Below, piece after piece: positions 21,591-33,043 of a stretch of DNA of 64,000 bases. A program made the position numbers and the translations under genes. Position 1 is the stretch's first letter; every line of letters begins with the position of its first letter. Under the pieces are notes generated by a model. It saw only the letters and a list, made by a program, of their open reading frames with translations, was not told the DNA's origin and ran no database searches. The stretch is taken from assembly GCA_010015655.1 (NCBI GenBank), contig ML976659.1, positions 1,148,659-1,212,658 on the forward strand, given 5' to 3'. The stretch comes from Bimuria novae-zelandiae CBS 107.79 (taxonomy: Eukaryota; Ascomycota; Dothideomycetes; Pleosporales; Didymosphaeriaceae).

Positions 21591-23124
21591 GTTAGCGATC
21601 TGCGCTCGGGGAGAGCGACGGTGCGAGAGGTGGGTTGAAGTCGAGTTGTGGATTCGAGGTTGTCATCGGTGTGGAGCTGGAGGTGAGCTCGCAGTCCGGG
21701 CCTAGCGCGCCAAGACTTGCGCCGCGCGCTGGTGAACTTTTCTCCGCAGACAGGTGCGGGATCTTCTCTCACTTTGCGTATCTCACCTGAACAGCTCACC
21801 TGGTTTAAGAACATCGACGAAACAATCGTTTTACTCTATATGTGCCGAGAAGTTCACTATCTGCCTTTCCAAGAGAGGAGTCGTCGCGCTGGAGACATAA
21901 TGTGCACCTGCAGCTCCCGAGGCCTGATGCTGCTCCAGACTAGACTTCACCTACAACAAACACTGTCAACTATGGGAGTTTCCATTGCATACTAAGATTT
22001 TGAACTTTCAGTAAGACTACAATCAATCATGAAACGCAACAAGCACACCAGCCACTTGGTCTCCGAACACCCTCCACAAGTCCCCTCGGGGAGCATCCTG
22101 CACCAGCGCGTCTTGCGTTTGATGCAGGCTTGCGGCTGCACACGCTTCGTGCTACCTCGTCAGAGGTCGTTGCAAGAGAAACATCTACCGAGAGGTCCTT
22201 CATAGTTCACACTTCTTGCTCTTCACGAGACTTGCCACGAAGAGTGTGACTCCTTGCGCACCTACATTGTTATCTTATTAAGGTTTTCAACTTAGTCTTC
22301 TTAATGGACTGTCCCTCGCTGCGCTGTTACACTGCCTAAATCCAGGCCATTGACATGTCTAGGCTAAGTTGGGTCCAATGTGTTTCTCCAAGTCTCTCGC
22401 CAACTAAGTGACCAGCATATTCAAAGTCAGATGCGTAGTGGCTTGTGAGGAAGGTCAATGTCAAACACAGTGTTAGCAGTTGCACAATAGTAAGACGAGC
22501 TTGTACCATTGCGAGCTCCACTCTTTGGTATATAGGCCGTGATAGGTCAGTTAGGTACGTAACCTCTCCAGTGCTTGCTTCGGCAATCCGGGGGCAAAGC
22601 GAAACTTCGCAAATCACGTCTAACATTCCGTGCGCCCAGATCACTACGCTCCAAGCGGGATTCTGGTGGAGAGACTTGGCTGTGGTAGATTCTGTCCATG
22701 CCAAGCCCACCCCACCCCTGATAGGCTGCTCTTCTACAGGCACCATCCATCAGAAAATGATACCATCATGCGGACCTGCGTCACTCATGCGTTCACAACG
22801 ATAATTACCTGCATGCAAACGTACGGCCGGAAGGCAAAGCTGACCCCCTCGGCGGCGGCGGATACTCTCCTATCACTTGGCCGACGACGTCGCCATGTAG
22901 AACCATGTTCCTCCGCCCGACGATCATCCCTGCACCTTCTGCATCGAGCATAGACCTTCCGTCTCGTGAGTGCCTGTTTACCCACCTTCCAGAACCAGTC
23001 TACCTGAGCAGAGCTACCCTGGGCCTTGCATCATACGCACTGGCAACGTCGTGGAGCTGCGCGCAACATATATGTAGGGGCGGCATCCTACAGTTGGGGC
23101 GTGCTTCTGCACCTCTTCGCCGGT
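21591..23124. other. intergenic
   Basis: About 1.5 kb between the divergent BuGZ-like and S28 peptidase genes. Open frames at 22336-22746 (-) and 21717-21995 (+) show no recognisable features. A TATA-like ATATATGTAG lies at 23067-23076, about 50 bp upstream of the peptidase ATG. Confidence 0.45.
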
Positions 23125-25194
23125 ATGCGCTTCTCAACTTTTGCCTCGGTGGCTCTGTTGGGTCTGGGGGCTGCGGCGTTGCAGCAGGGTCTTCCGTCTG
23201 CAGGTGAGCTCCGTCAGAAGGTATGATCGGGATGCATTATAGGCGTGGAGGGGCAATTGCTAATGAAGAGAAGCTGCAAGCGGAGAAATCGCGTCATTCG
23301 CTCAAGGCGAAGCGCGCTGAGACGGATCTGGGGTTGTTGTATCCGCCTCATAACTTGAGCGTGCCGATTGACTTCTTCCACAATGAGACTCGGTACGAGC
23401 CGCACACGAATGGTACGTAAACCTTCTAATTTTGTCTTCGGGTTACGAGATTGTTGCCCACTGGGAGTTTGAAACCCCACGATAAAAGAAAAGAGGATCG
23501 TCTCGTTGCAGAATCATTCCCTCCTATATTGCGTCAGAATATACCAAACCTGACAAGAAATTTTACACAAATCGATGTCAAGTCGAGATGTGGATTCTGT
23601 ATTTCGCGTTGATATCGTATCCTGGCGCAACATAGAGGGCGATAGCGGCTATCCCAATAGTGAATTGAAGTCTCACGGCGGACCATCAGCGCAGCAACCT
23701 TCTTCGAATTCTTCACTAACGTACGTGTAGATACCTTCAACCTGCGGTACTGGTTCGATGCGACCTACTACAAACCGGGAGGTCCCGTCTTTGTCCTTCT
23801 TGGTGGAGAGACCTACGGAGACGAAAGACTCCCGTTTCTCCAAAAAGGAATCGTCCATCAAGTTATCGAAGCCACGGGGGGTCTTGGTGTGATTTTGGAG
23901 CACCGCTACTACGGCGAGAGTTTCCCCTACCCGACTACCTCGCTTGAGAACCTTCGCTTCCTTTCTACGGAGCAAGCCTTGGCTGAGGTTGACTATTTCG
24001 CCCGTAATGTCAAATTTGACGGTATTGATGCGGATTTGACTGCACCAAACACGCCATGGGTCGTATACGGTGGCTCTTATGCCGGTGCGCAGGCAGCTTT
24101 CTTGCGGGTGGTGTACCCAGACACTTTCTGGGGGGCCATTTCTTCATCCGGAGTGACGGTGGCCATCTACGACTACTGGGAGTACTTTGAGCCGATCAGA
24201 ATTTATGGTCCTCCGGACTGCATCAGCGCCACCCAGACATTCATTAGCGTTCTCGATGGCATTCTTCTGTCGAACAACACCGCTTCGATCAAGCAGCTCA
24301 AGGATGCGTTCAGGTTTGGAGGCGTCTCAAACAACCAGGACTTTGCCAACATTTTCACCGACATCTACGGATGGCAGAGCACCAACTGGGATCCCGAGGA
24401 AAACAGCCCAAGCTTCTACAACTACTGTACTAACATTACGGGACCGCTCAACTACCCGAACCTTGAGTCGGAGAGGTCCACGGCTGCAAGTCTGGTCGCG
24501 GCTTCTGGTCATGGAAACAACACGGCGACCGTAGACACCCTTCTGAATGCCATCGGTTGGTATGGCGTCAAATTGTCGGCTCAAAAGAAATCTGGCAAGT
24601 CGCAGGATGAGTTCTTCACTACGCTCAACGCCACCTACTGGAAAGACACCTCTATCACCGCCGCAAACGCCTACAGGAGTTGGTCGTACCAGGTCTGCAC
24701 CGAATGGGGCTACATCCAAACCGGCTCGACCCCTCCCAACATCCAACCTCTCATCTCCCGCACCCTAGACCTCGAATACCTCACCGAATTCTGCCGCCTA
24801 GGCTACGAGCGTGATGAACCCCCCGCCATCGAAAACATCAACAAGTACGGCGGCTTCAACATCAGCTACCCCCGCCTCGCGCACATCGGAGGCAATGCCG
24901 ATCCGTGGCGGCCTGCTACGCCCCTTTGGTATCCTGATGCGAGGGAGGATACTATTGAAGAGCCGTGGCATTTGATCTCACATGGCGTGCATCACTGGGA
25001 GGAGAATGGTATTTTCCCGAATGAAACGACGCCGACGCTGCCACCGTACCCAGTTATCTACGCGCAGCAGTATCTTAAGAATGTAAGTTTATCCTTTAGG
25101 TGATGTGCGTGTGTTGGGGAAATGCTAATTTGAATAGTTTGTCATCGAGTGGTTAAAGGAGTGGAAGACGTCGGGGTACCAGAGTGAGCTATGA
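23125..25194 (+). CDS. S28 serine peptidase (prolyl carboxypeptidase/DPP2 type)
   Basis: Four exons: 23125-23220, 23271-23412, 23731-25082 and 25138-25194, giving 548 residues. A signal peptide (FASVALLGLGAAALQQG) precedes a short propeptide. The alpha/beta-hydrolase core shows PVFVLLGGE, ILEHRYYGESFP, the nucleophile elbow GGSYAGAQAA (Ser), NADPWRPAT (Asp region) and HGVHHWEENG (His), which is the complete triad context of family S28. Several N-x-T/S sites suggest glycosylation. These are secreted acidic enzymes that cleave after proline, used for protein digestion; some fungal members degrade Pro-rich or gluten-like substrates. Intron 2 (23413-23730, 318 nt) is unusually long for this window but ends with a good CTAAC branch and TAG acceptor. 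The last exon has only 19 codons. Confidence 0.92.
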
Positions 25195-25984
25195 AGATGT
25201 GCACTTGCGGCTAGAAGTCTTGCATACGAGTGTTTGCATATTCGTAGCGTAGCACCTGATCATTCTTAATGGCAAAAGCATCGCATTAATAACCATAATT
25301 TTACGCACTCACACTCCCTATCCCTCTTCTTTTACTGTTCCTAACGTGCGTCATGCTGCCGCTGCAGCCTGAACAGAAAATTTGTGTTATTAACTGTTTA
25401 CTACGGCACTGCGGCATGTATGACCGGATAACTGGATTGAACCCGTTGCAGTATCGTAGGGACTGCGATGTTCATGCCGACGTTCTTCGCCGTGTCGCGA
25501 GGTTGGTGTGGATAAGCATTGTGCAGGACTGGAAATACTCCGATATGCCGCCGCTCCCGCAGCCACCGCCAACATCGCCAACAGTCGCAAGGGTGAAATT
25601 GACGTCATCAGCTCCCGTTCTTTTGCGCTGCAGGTCATTGCGGCGCACTCGATACTTACCCGGTATCAACGTCCACATCACTGGCTTCAGGTGCAAGCGC
25701 CGTACTCCGGCCAGATCAGTCTTTGATCCTTCCGCCAGGTAACCTCGGGTGCAGCGAAGCCAAACAACCAAACAAGCGATTTGCGAATGGCTTTCACCCG
25801 GATCACACCTCTTTCGCACAATCCGCGATTGCATAATTTGTAAGGGGAAGGAATAATCGCAATACTGCGCGATGTCTCATAAGCTACCATGGAAGTGTGG
25901 CAGGATGCCAATCTAAAACTTAGGCTATGCCCGATCTAATCCTCGTCCTCCCAAAAAAACATCCCCCTCTTCCCACGAAGCGAC
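25195..25984. other. intergenic
   Basis: About 0.8 kb between the convergent peptidase gene and DUF7918-like pseudogene. Open frames here (for example 25353-25742, +) have no recognisable domain and no plausible splice context. Confidence 0.45.
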
Positions 25985-27023
25985 CTAATCGTCTTCATTT
26001 TCCTCTTCCACTGCACGCAGTCTGATCGGCAACTGAGTTCCATGGGGCCCCTGTTCCTCCTGCATAACAACATCGTCTCCATCCATAGAATTCTCGGCCC
26101 GCTCCTGCGCAAGGAATTTCAACATGGTGTCCAAAGCCTCCTTGGATCTGTAGTGCAGAATGAACGTCGCAGCTGGTCTTAGAGTATCAGGAACCTAGTC
26201 GACTGTAACTGTATCATGGTTTCTAACCCTTTGCGCCGGCATGGGCGCACTGAAGCTGTTTTTTGTAAGCGCCTGCGTTGGACTGGTTAGGAGCCTGGAA
26301 ATAGAGGGGTAACTTACTCGACATGCTGATTGATATCTTTTCCCGGTGCGAGCCTGTCTGCGCCATTGCGGAAACCCGAAGGGATTTTGCCAGCCACGAA
26401 CTTCCTACTCACTCCCTAGCCTGTGGTCTTGGTGTGGCTGGCTGTGACTTTGATAGTGCTCAATTCCTGTAGCTCCTTCTCTGTATGGCCACTGCTGGCT
26501 CTAGCCGGCGAACCCGTGTAGGGTTCTTGCGCACTATACTCCCCAGGTGCATTTACTCTGGGAGAGCTGCTGATGGAGATAGGTCGCACCGCGGGGCTAC
26601 GCGACGAGGCCCTGTTAGACACTCTGCGCACTTCCTCCGAAGCAGATTCTATCGAAGTACTGATATCTCTCGATCTCCGCGATGTCGGCGAATTTGTATT
26701 TCCTCACCCTTTCGGGGCTTGTGTAGGATCCTTCGCTTTTATATGTGTAGCACGACCCTGGGGCTAGACGTTGGTTGTTGGATGCCGCTTCCAAAGATGT
26801 ACGTGCCGACGACGAAGAAATCAAAATACAGACCGGATCCTATGAAGTGCGTCTCGGGATCAATCTTAACCCAAATTTCAAAGATTTTGTTGGATCGAGC
26901 CTCCACGAGACGATGTACGGTACGTTCTTGAGGGACAGGATCTGGCATGTCTCGTTCTTGCTAGGGCTGGCCATTGATGATTATTTCGACGCTAACGCTA
27001 GGCAGGTCGAGACAGATAGCCAT
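25985..27023 (-). pseudogene. decayed DUF7918-like gene
   Basis: The minus strand starts with a family-like N-terminus (LPSVSVEIIINGQP) and then meets a TAG at codon 21 (26961-26963). The same frame continues with RLVEARSNKIFEIWVKIDP and THFIGSGLYFDFFV. Homology then jumps frame to YTSPERVRKYKFADIAEIE, again to a Ser/Pro-rich segment around 26630-26416, and to KFVAGKIPSGFRNG. The last two exons look normal: an intron at about 26324-26263 and another ending near 26196, then TLRPAATFILHYRSKEALDT and an acidic C-terminus stopping at 25985. DUF7918 proteins are fungal, of unknown function, and often multiplied. At least one nonsense and one or two frame changes make an intact product unlikely, although sequencing error is possible. 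The family assignment is from memory of motif style. Confidence 0.5.
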
Positions 27024-27252
27024 GGTTGACGTCAGATGGACTGAATTGCACTTAACGTTAGACTAAAGATCAAAGACGATGAGGATCTAGACGCTTAAGT
27101 ATCTAAAGTCAGGAGACAAGCAGCTGACAAGAAGGTCACATTTGTTTCGATCAAGCTATTTGTAGCGCGTGAGATGCGGCGGATGACCTGTGGACAAATA
27201 CTTTCAGGGAACCAAAAGCAATCTCCAGACGACTGGAAACTACAACATGATC

Positions 27253-28134
27253 TCAGATCCTCCAGTACGCACACACCGCAAAGGCCCCCGCCAAACACAC
27301 CTTCCCCCAAAACCTCAGCGCCACAGCCCCCAGAAAAACGCCCACGCCTCCAGTCAAAACATAACTCAGCACGAAGAACCCTCTCACCATTAACGCGCCC
27401 GCCAGCCAGCGCCCCACCAGCCGTCCCCCTCCACTCCCTCTACGCCAGCGCGTCGCCACCCATGCGCCCACCATGCCCACCGTAAGCACCACATCTAACA
27501 CGGATACGCTTAGGCTCTCTAGACTCCACGCGTCCGCTAGTAGCGCACCATTAGGCTTCCAAATCTCCCAATTCACCAAAACGCGTACTCCCCACTGCGA
27601 TGCAAGATCCAACACGACATTTCCCCCACAGCACGCCAGCGCCGCCGCAGCCGTCATAATCGCACTTGCAACATCCATAATAAAAAGCGCACCCGCCTCC
27701 TCGTCCACGATGTAGCCTCTCAGCGCGAGCGCAGTCAATTGGGCGTATGATTCTCTCAAAATTCCCCCGTATTGGGCGTTCACTCCAACCACGGTGAGCG
27801 AGAAAGGTGGCCATTGCGAGAAGAGCGGCCACCGCGAGATTTCGTGGAGGCGCTGCGTGAGCGTTTTCTTGCAGCGGGGGATGGGCGAGAAACACATGGG
27901 GCAGCGCAGGCTGAGGGTGCGGTGGACGATCTTGTCGGCACACACGCTGCCGAGGTAGTGGTTGCAGGGCGTGAGGAGGGGGTGGCAGGGTGATTCGTCT
28001 TCTGAGTCTTCGCGGGCACCGAAGGTGCGCCAGCAGATGGGGCAATCTGTGCGGTCGGGTGGTAGAGGTCCGAAGGGTTGTGAGAGTGCGTACTCGGTGT
28101 ATCGGCCGCTTGCGGGGTTGAGTTTCAGCTGCAT
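27253..28134 (-). CDS. RING-finger multi-pass membrane protein
   Basis: Single exon, 293 residues. A RING-like finger lies at about residues 31-84: CPICWRTFG, a short acidic loop, then TPCNHYLGSVCADKI and CPMCFSPIP. Spacing is compatible with a RING-HC or variant, with His and Cys ligands in the second half. The remaining 180 residues contain several hydrophobic stretches (GALFIMDVASAIMTAAAALAC, SVLDVVLTVGMVGAWVA, GFFVLSYVLTGGVGVFLGAV) consistent with three or four membrane spans, ending in a short tail. It is probably a membrane-bound E3 ubiquitin ligase, but the substrate and membrane are unknown and no named family is recognised. Confidence 0.75.
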   Translation of the reverse strand: MQLKLNPASGRYTEYALSQPFGPLPPDRTDCPICWRTFGAREDSEDESPCHPLLTPCNHYLGSVCADKIVHRTLSLRCPMCFSPIPRCKKTLTQRLHEISRWPLFSQWPPFSLTVVGVNAQYGGILRESYAQLTALALRGYIVDEEAGALFIMDVASAIMTAAAALACCGGNVVLDLASQWGVRVLVNWEIWKPNGALLADAWSLESLSVSVLDVVLTVGMVGAWVATRWRRGSGGGRLVGRWLAGALMVRGFFVLSYVLTGGVGVFLGAVALRFWGKVCLAGAFAVCAYWRI

Positions 28135-28774
28135 TGTGGCGCTTGAAATGGAATTATGAGTTTAGGTGTCGTGCAGTGTGAATGAGACAGAAAGTAGAAC
28201 ATGTAGGGTGAATTGGATGCCTGAATTTATAAGAAGGTAGAATTGTAGATTTGGGTTGTGGTTACCAATGTGGCGCTGTCGGAGAACCATGGTTGCATAT
28301 CCAAAGCCCGCGCATCCTTGGTTCCACATCAGTGAGCAGCCAAACGGCTAGAATTCGCCCAAAAAACGGCAAATCTGCCTTAGCACTTGAGCAGGTATTT
28401 CATGCTATTATTGGCGCGCTCGCTCAGTTTGTAGACAGGCGCTGTTCTGCTGTGAAAATCATGAATCAGCATGTAGATGACTGCCGTCGTCGGACTGGAT
28501 CTTAGTCTTGCGAGCGCAATCACGAATCACATGGACTGAGCGTATATTAGCGAAGTTGTGGGGAAGCTGTGTCGGAATACTCACAAGCAGATAGCGTACA
28601 GACCAACCTGCCACAAAAAGCAGGCTGGTAAGCTCAATTCATTCCTCGCTGCCGTGAATCATTGAATAACCCGCCGGAGAACCTCTTGCACCATGCTGGC
28701 AGTTACCGGGTGTGCCGTAATGGGAGTCATGTCTTTTGCTCTGTCGTTCTCAAGCCCTGTTGTCGGGTGGTCGT
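28135..28774. other. intergenic
   Basis: About 0.64 kb between two minus-strand genes. It contains the promoter of the RING gene and the 3' flank of the Y14 gene. No additional gene supported. Confidence 0.5.
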
Positions 28775-29298
28775 TCAGTCCTCCATATCGTCGCCAACCC
28801 TCCCCGGACTCCTGCTCCTTCCCCTTCCGCGACCGCTACCTCGCCTATCGTCGCCTCGTCCTCCGTCACGTCCACGGCCCTTGTTGGCAGGTGGAGGTCG
28901 CACAAACGCGTAGTCGACCTCGACCTTCTGCTCCAGGAGCTCCAGGCCGTTTCCATCTCTTACTGCGGTCTTTGCTTCTTCGAGGGTGGGGTATTCGATG
29001 AGTACGTAGCCCTATTCGCATGTTACTACCAGCCTTCTCCAATCTGTTTCGTGCTACACACCTTGACGTAGCCTGTCCGCCTATCGAGATTCATGTGAAG
29101 ATTCTTGATCGTGCCGTACTCGCCGAACATCTCATTCAAATCCTCCTCATTGGCCTCCTCATGCACGTTGGTGACGATGATGATCCAGCCTTCGATGGAG
29201 CGGACGGCGGTCGCGCCCGCTGCGGTGAGCGCATCGCCGGCTTTGGCGTCATCGGCGGAGCGCTCAGGCTGGTCGATGTCCATTTCGGTGTCGGCCAT
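28775..29298 (-). CDS. Y14/RBM8A, exon junction complex RNA-binding protein
   Basis: Two exons, 29298-29062 and 29011-28775 (intron 50 nt, phase 0), 157 residues. A short acidic N-terminus leads into one RRM. RNP2 is [23 protein letters not shown]1 spans the splice junction as [25 protein letters not shown] closes the domain, exactly the Y14 signature. The tail is rich in Arg-Gly and Arg-Ser ([12 protein letters not shown]). Y14 pairs with Mago in the exon junction complex deposited on spliced mRNA, with roles in export, localisation and decay. No Mago gene is in this window. Length and layout match fungal and animal Y14. Confidence 0.92.
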
Positions 29299-29882
29299 GG
29301 TTGCGGGTGTAGAGAGAACGTAGTAGGCGATGTGGTGTGGGGAGAGAGTTTGGTGAGGTGGTAGTCGCGCCTTGGAGAAGCTCTCGCCTATTTCCACATG
29401 CGGCTAGCACAATGATACAAGCCTGGGATCAACCACATTGTGAGGAGCTTGGCATCTGTGCTCTCTTCATCTTCGCAGAATGACTCGAATTGTTGCATAG
29501 GTATCGATCTATGGATGGCGAAAGAATTAATTTGTTACTCCCGATCAACCTTCTCCGGGCTTCTTACTCATGCCGGACACTCAACATCCTTCGCAAGGAG
29601 GGGAGAATGAAAGAATATTCAGCGAATCCAGTGGTCTCGGAAACCGTCTCAAATCATCACCACCAACCAAAACACTCTGGAAATGATCTCTTGCCATGCC
29701 CAACCAGTTCCCGCCCACAAGCCGCAAAGCTTATCTAGCTCCCGAGGATCCGTTTAGCCCCACCGACGTCACTCTACTGTTAAAACCCGACATGGAATAC
29801 GGACACTTCGTCACTGCGCGATCATCGTTACTACTATTAACAGCTCACATAAATTTCGCGTCTACCTTGCAAATTTCCCGCC
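29299..29882. other. intergenic, divergent promoter region
   Basis: About 0.58 kb between the Y14 start (minus) and the small plus-strand frame upstream of 6PGDH. No domain-bearing frame seen. Confidence 0.5.
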
Positions 29883-30032
29883 ATGATCCTTTCTTTCCTC
29901 GACGGCCTTGTCAACTACCAAGATCCCAGCTTGCCGAAGCTGTCTAACCTTGCTTACCTGTACATTGCGTGTTTGCTCAGTGCGTTTTTGATTGCCGGCG
30001 ATTTCCGGAGACGTAACGAGGAAGAAGAATAG
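29883..30032 (+). CDS. possible 49-residue single-pass microprotein or upstream ORF
   Basis: A short frame from ATG 29883 (context CGCCATGAT) to TAG 30032 encodes 49 residues: a polar start (FLDGLVNYQDPSLPKL), one hydrophobic span (NLAYLYIACLLSAFLIAG) and a charged end (DFRRRNEEEE). That layout is what a tail-anchored or small inner-membrane protein would look like. It stops 9 nt before the ATG of the 6PGDH gene, so it would be an upstream ORF if both share a transcript. I do not recognise a family. A chance ORF remains possible. Confidence 0.4.
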   Translation: MILSFLDGLVNYQDPSLPKLSNLAYLYIACLLSAFLIAGDFRRRNEEEE

Positions 30033-30041
30033 TTTGCGAAG

Positions 30042-31758
30042 ATGCCGGAATTCACGTCGGTGAGTTTTTTCGAAACGACTTGAAGGTATGGGAAGCTCAT
30101 ATGGAACAGATTGCGATGATCGGGTGCGGAAGCATGGGAGGTGGCATGGCACTTTTGTTCGCGGAGAATGGAGTCAGCGTGTCCTTATCGGATCCTGCGG
30201 AAGATATGATGGATTCGGTGATTGAAAAGGCTGAAAAAGCGGGTTATCACAACAAAATGAAAAAGTTCAAGGGTACGCGCGGCCCCTCTTCTGCGAGTCG
30301 GACGTGCTGACGTTGTACTAGACTACAAATCCCTCTGCCACTCACTCTCACAACCCCGCCTCCTGGTCTTCTCCCTACCCCATGGCAATGTCGGCGACAA
30401 GGTCCTCGAGGGTCTCATACCCAATCTTTCTCGCAACGACATCATCCTAGACTGCGGCAATGAGCACTTCGAAAACACCGAGCGTCGACAGGAAAAGTGC
30501 AAAGAGCCAGGAATTCGTTACATCGGATGCGGTGTCAGTGGAGGCTACCAAGCCGCGCGCGCTGGCCCTTCCATGTGTCCGGGAGGAGATGAATCCGCGC
30601 TGAACGAAGTCCTACCTTTGCTACAAAACGTTGCCGCGAAAGACAAGGACGGCAAATCATGCGTTGGAATAGTTGGTTTGGGAGGCAGTGGCCACTACGT
30701 CAAGATGATCCACAACGATATTGAGCACGGCATGATGAGCGCCATCTCAGAAGCCTGGGGCATAATGCGGAAGATGGGCTTAGGCTACGAAGCGATCGGT
30801 GATGTGTTCGCGACATGGAACGACTCAGGCGAACTTGTAGATGTTCCCTCACCTCAATATCGCAACCCTACTAACAACTCCGCAGAAAGGCACATTCCTA
30901 GTCTCCATCGGTGCCGACCTCTCACATAAGCGTGAACCAGGCACTGTATCAGACTCCCACCCCTCCTCCTCTAACCACCCACTCGTCATCTCCGAAGTCC
31001 TCGACAAAGTCGTCCAAGACATCACCGGCGAAGAAGGAACAGGTATCTGGTCCAACACGGAAACGATCGAGCAACACATCCCCGCCTTCACCCTCAACGT
31101 CGCCCACGGCTTCCGCCTAGCATCCGCGTACCGCAGCGCTCGCGAGAAAGCAAACCAGACGTTCTCCGGTGGCTTTCCACCGCAGAATCTCGACATCTAC
31201 GACAAAGATTCCTTCATCGAGGACCTCCGAAAAGCAACATACGTCGCCTGCCTAGCGAGCTTCATCCAGGGCATGGACACCATTGCTGCCGCCGACCGCG
31301 CTCATGAGTGGAACATTAACTACGCCGAAGTATGGCAGATCTGGCGCGCCGGCTGCATCATCCAAGCGGACTACATATCCGACTCCATCCTCGCCCCCGT
31401 CCTCAATGCGCCGAAGGCGAACTACTCAACCATCAACCTCCTCACCACCGACGCGGCTGCGAAGGACGTCCGGAACTGCTACCCCTCGCTGCGCCGCATC
31501 GTCGCAAAGGCTGTGGAAACCGACCAAGTCGCGCCCGCGCTGAGCACGACGCTGGAATACTTCAAGGTTGTGACTGGCACGGATCTGCCGACGTCGTTTT
31601 ACGAAGCCGAGCTGGACTATTTCGGCAGCCACATGTTTGATAAGAAGGGCGATCAGGATAAGCAGGTTAAACAGCCGATGGAGGGGAAGCATCATTTTGA
31701 GTGGAAGCCGGCGACGAGCCAGACGGAGGTTTATGGGAAAGCTGGGTCGATGCTTTAA
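30042..31758 (+). CDS. 6-phosphogluconate dehydrogenase, divergent paralog type
   Basis: Four exons: 30042-30059, 30110-30272, 30322-30836 and 30886-31758, giving 522 residues. The NADP-binding Rossmann start is IGCGSMGGGMALLFAENG; then VFSLPHGNVGDKV, CGVSGGYQAARAGPSMCPGG and the active-site segment GHYVKMIHNDIEHGMMSA, retaining the catalytic Lys and the His-Asn pair. The all-helical C-terminal domain includes FRLASAYRSAREKANQTF and WRAGCIIQADYI. The family oxidises and decarboxylates 6-phosphogluconate to ribulose-5-phosphate, making NADPH. Differences from the usual HNGIEYGDMQ and a longer length suggest a second paralog rather than the main Gnd1, so the exact substrate is less certain. The first exon has only six codons and follows a small ORF by 9 nt. 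Confidence 0.88.
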
Positions 31759-33043
31759 CGGGTTGGTGGGTAGCATGCAAACGTGGTGATGGCGTTTGCT
31801 TGGTTCGGATGGTGCATACGACAACCCTAAAGGGCGTTTCGGGGCCACTGTGAAGCCTAATTCGGTAATGTATCGGGTCTTAAGCAAGACCATGCCACTT
31901 ATGCGAATGGAAGTTGTACACTTATTTTTGGATCTTGGAACGCGTGCGTGATAGTCGGCAGCGTCGCTGAGGTGAGGTGATTTGACTGTTTTGGTGTTGC
32001 GCCCAACGTATGTTTTGCACCTCACCGCACGCATCTCCGCCTTATGTTATGTGTTATCATACTAAGCACTCTTTCTAAATTATCATTGCGCTTTAATACG
32101 TGCTCTGAATTGCATTTGTTGATAATGATAAAGGAGAAGCTATCAAGGGACGGTGACGCAGTATGTTCGCTGGTTCCTCGGTAGGGCGCGCCCCTACCCA
32201 GCGGAGCTTCTGACTCTTATTAACAGCTTAATAGTACAGCCTCAACGCGACGATCCGTATCTACGCTTACTACGCTTACTGTAAATACATCTCTTAATCG
32301 AACGCACTCTCCTTCGCACTCTCCTTCGACATCCACGAACACATACAGGCGCGCGACACCCTGAACGCGGTATGTAGAGACGTCAGATAGATTCATGGAC
32401 GAATCCTTTATAGAACGTTGACCTTGATCTAGGCTGAATTTTGTGGATGAGAGCCGCATGGCTTGGTAGAGCAATAATCTAAGCTTCAGGAAAGGAGCAT
32501 AACATTGATGGTTATATGAATAGTTCTATTTAGCACACACCGAGTTTTCAATGATTTTGCTGTAGCTTTCGAAAAGCGTGCGAGGCTGTGCAAATGGGAT
32601 GCGTACACTACTGTGTTATTTTGTGGCTTTGACGCTCACCTTCACCGCGAACTACGGTTCCGTCCCTCAACGCCCTCCCTTAACACCTCAACACCAACTT
32701 CTCGTTAAATTAATTATCACCAGCGCACGGCTGCCTTGTGCATGTGTTTCTGAGGCCTAGAAAAGATCGTGGCTTCGAACGCTAAGCCATCGCGCCTACC
32801 AAATCCGGGAGAGTTCGTTATTACGACGTCTTTGTATGGTGGGCATCAATCACGCCACACTAACGACCCTTTATTTGAACATTGAGATTTAGTATTCTAC
32901 CTGCCGCACACAGCTTTGATCAGCTTTGGCCCTAAAAAGCACTCTCTATTAGTACCTGGCCTTTTCCCACAACAGTCACCTTCAGTATACCACCTAAAAG
33001 ACGAGGACCGAAAAGAAAGACGAAGACACCAAAAAATTCCAAA
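31759..33043. other. intergenic, gene-poor transition to the repeat region
   Basis: About 1.3 kb without a supported gene. It holds a GC-rich hairpin at 32180-32198 (stem GGTAGGG/CCCTACC, loop CGCGC) and short direct duplications near 32265-32330. The small frame at 32578-32760 has no features. Confidence 0.5.

Noticed and set aside
1..31758. Secondary-metabolite or other biosynthetic gene cluster
   Set aside because: No polyketide synthase, NRPS, terpene synthase, P450 group or cluster regulator is present; neighbouring genes are functionally unrelated apart from the zinc pair.
32180..32198. GC-rich hairpin as a terminator or element end
   Set aside because: A single 7-bp stem with no flanking duplication or adjacent gene end; reported only as content of the intergenic stretch.
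32765..32815. Possible tRNA near GGCTTCGAACG
   Set aside because: Only a single 5-bp hairpin forms; no cloverleaf or acceptor pairing.
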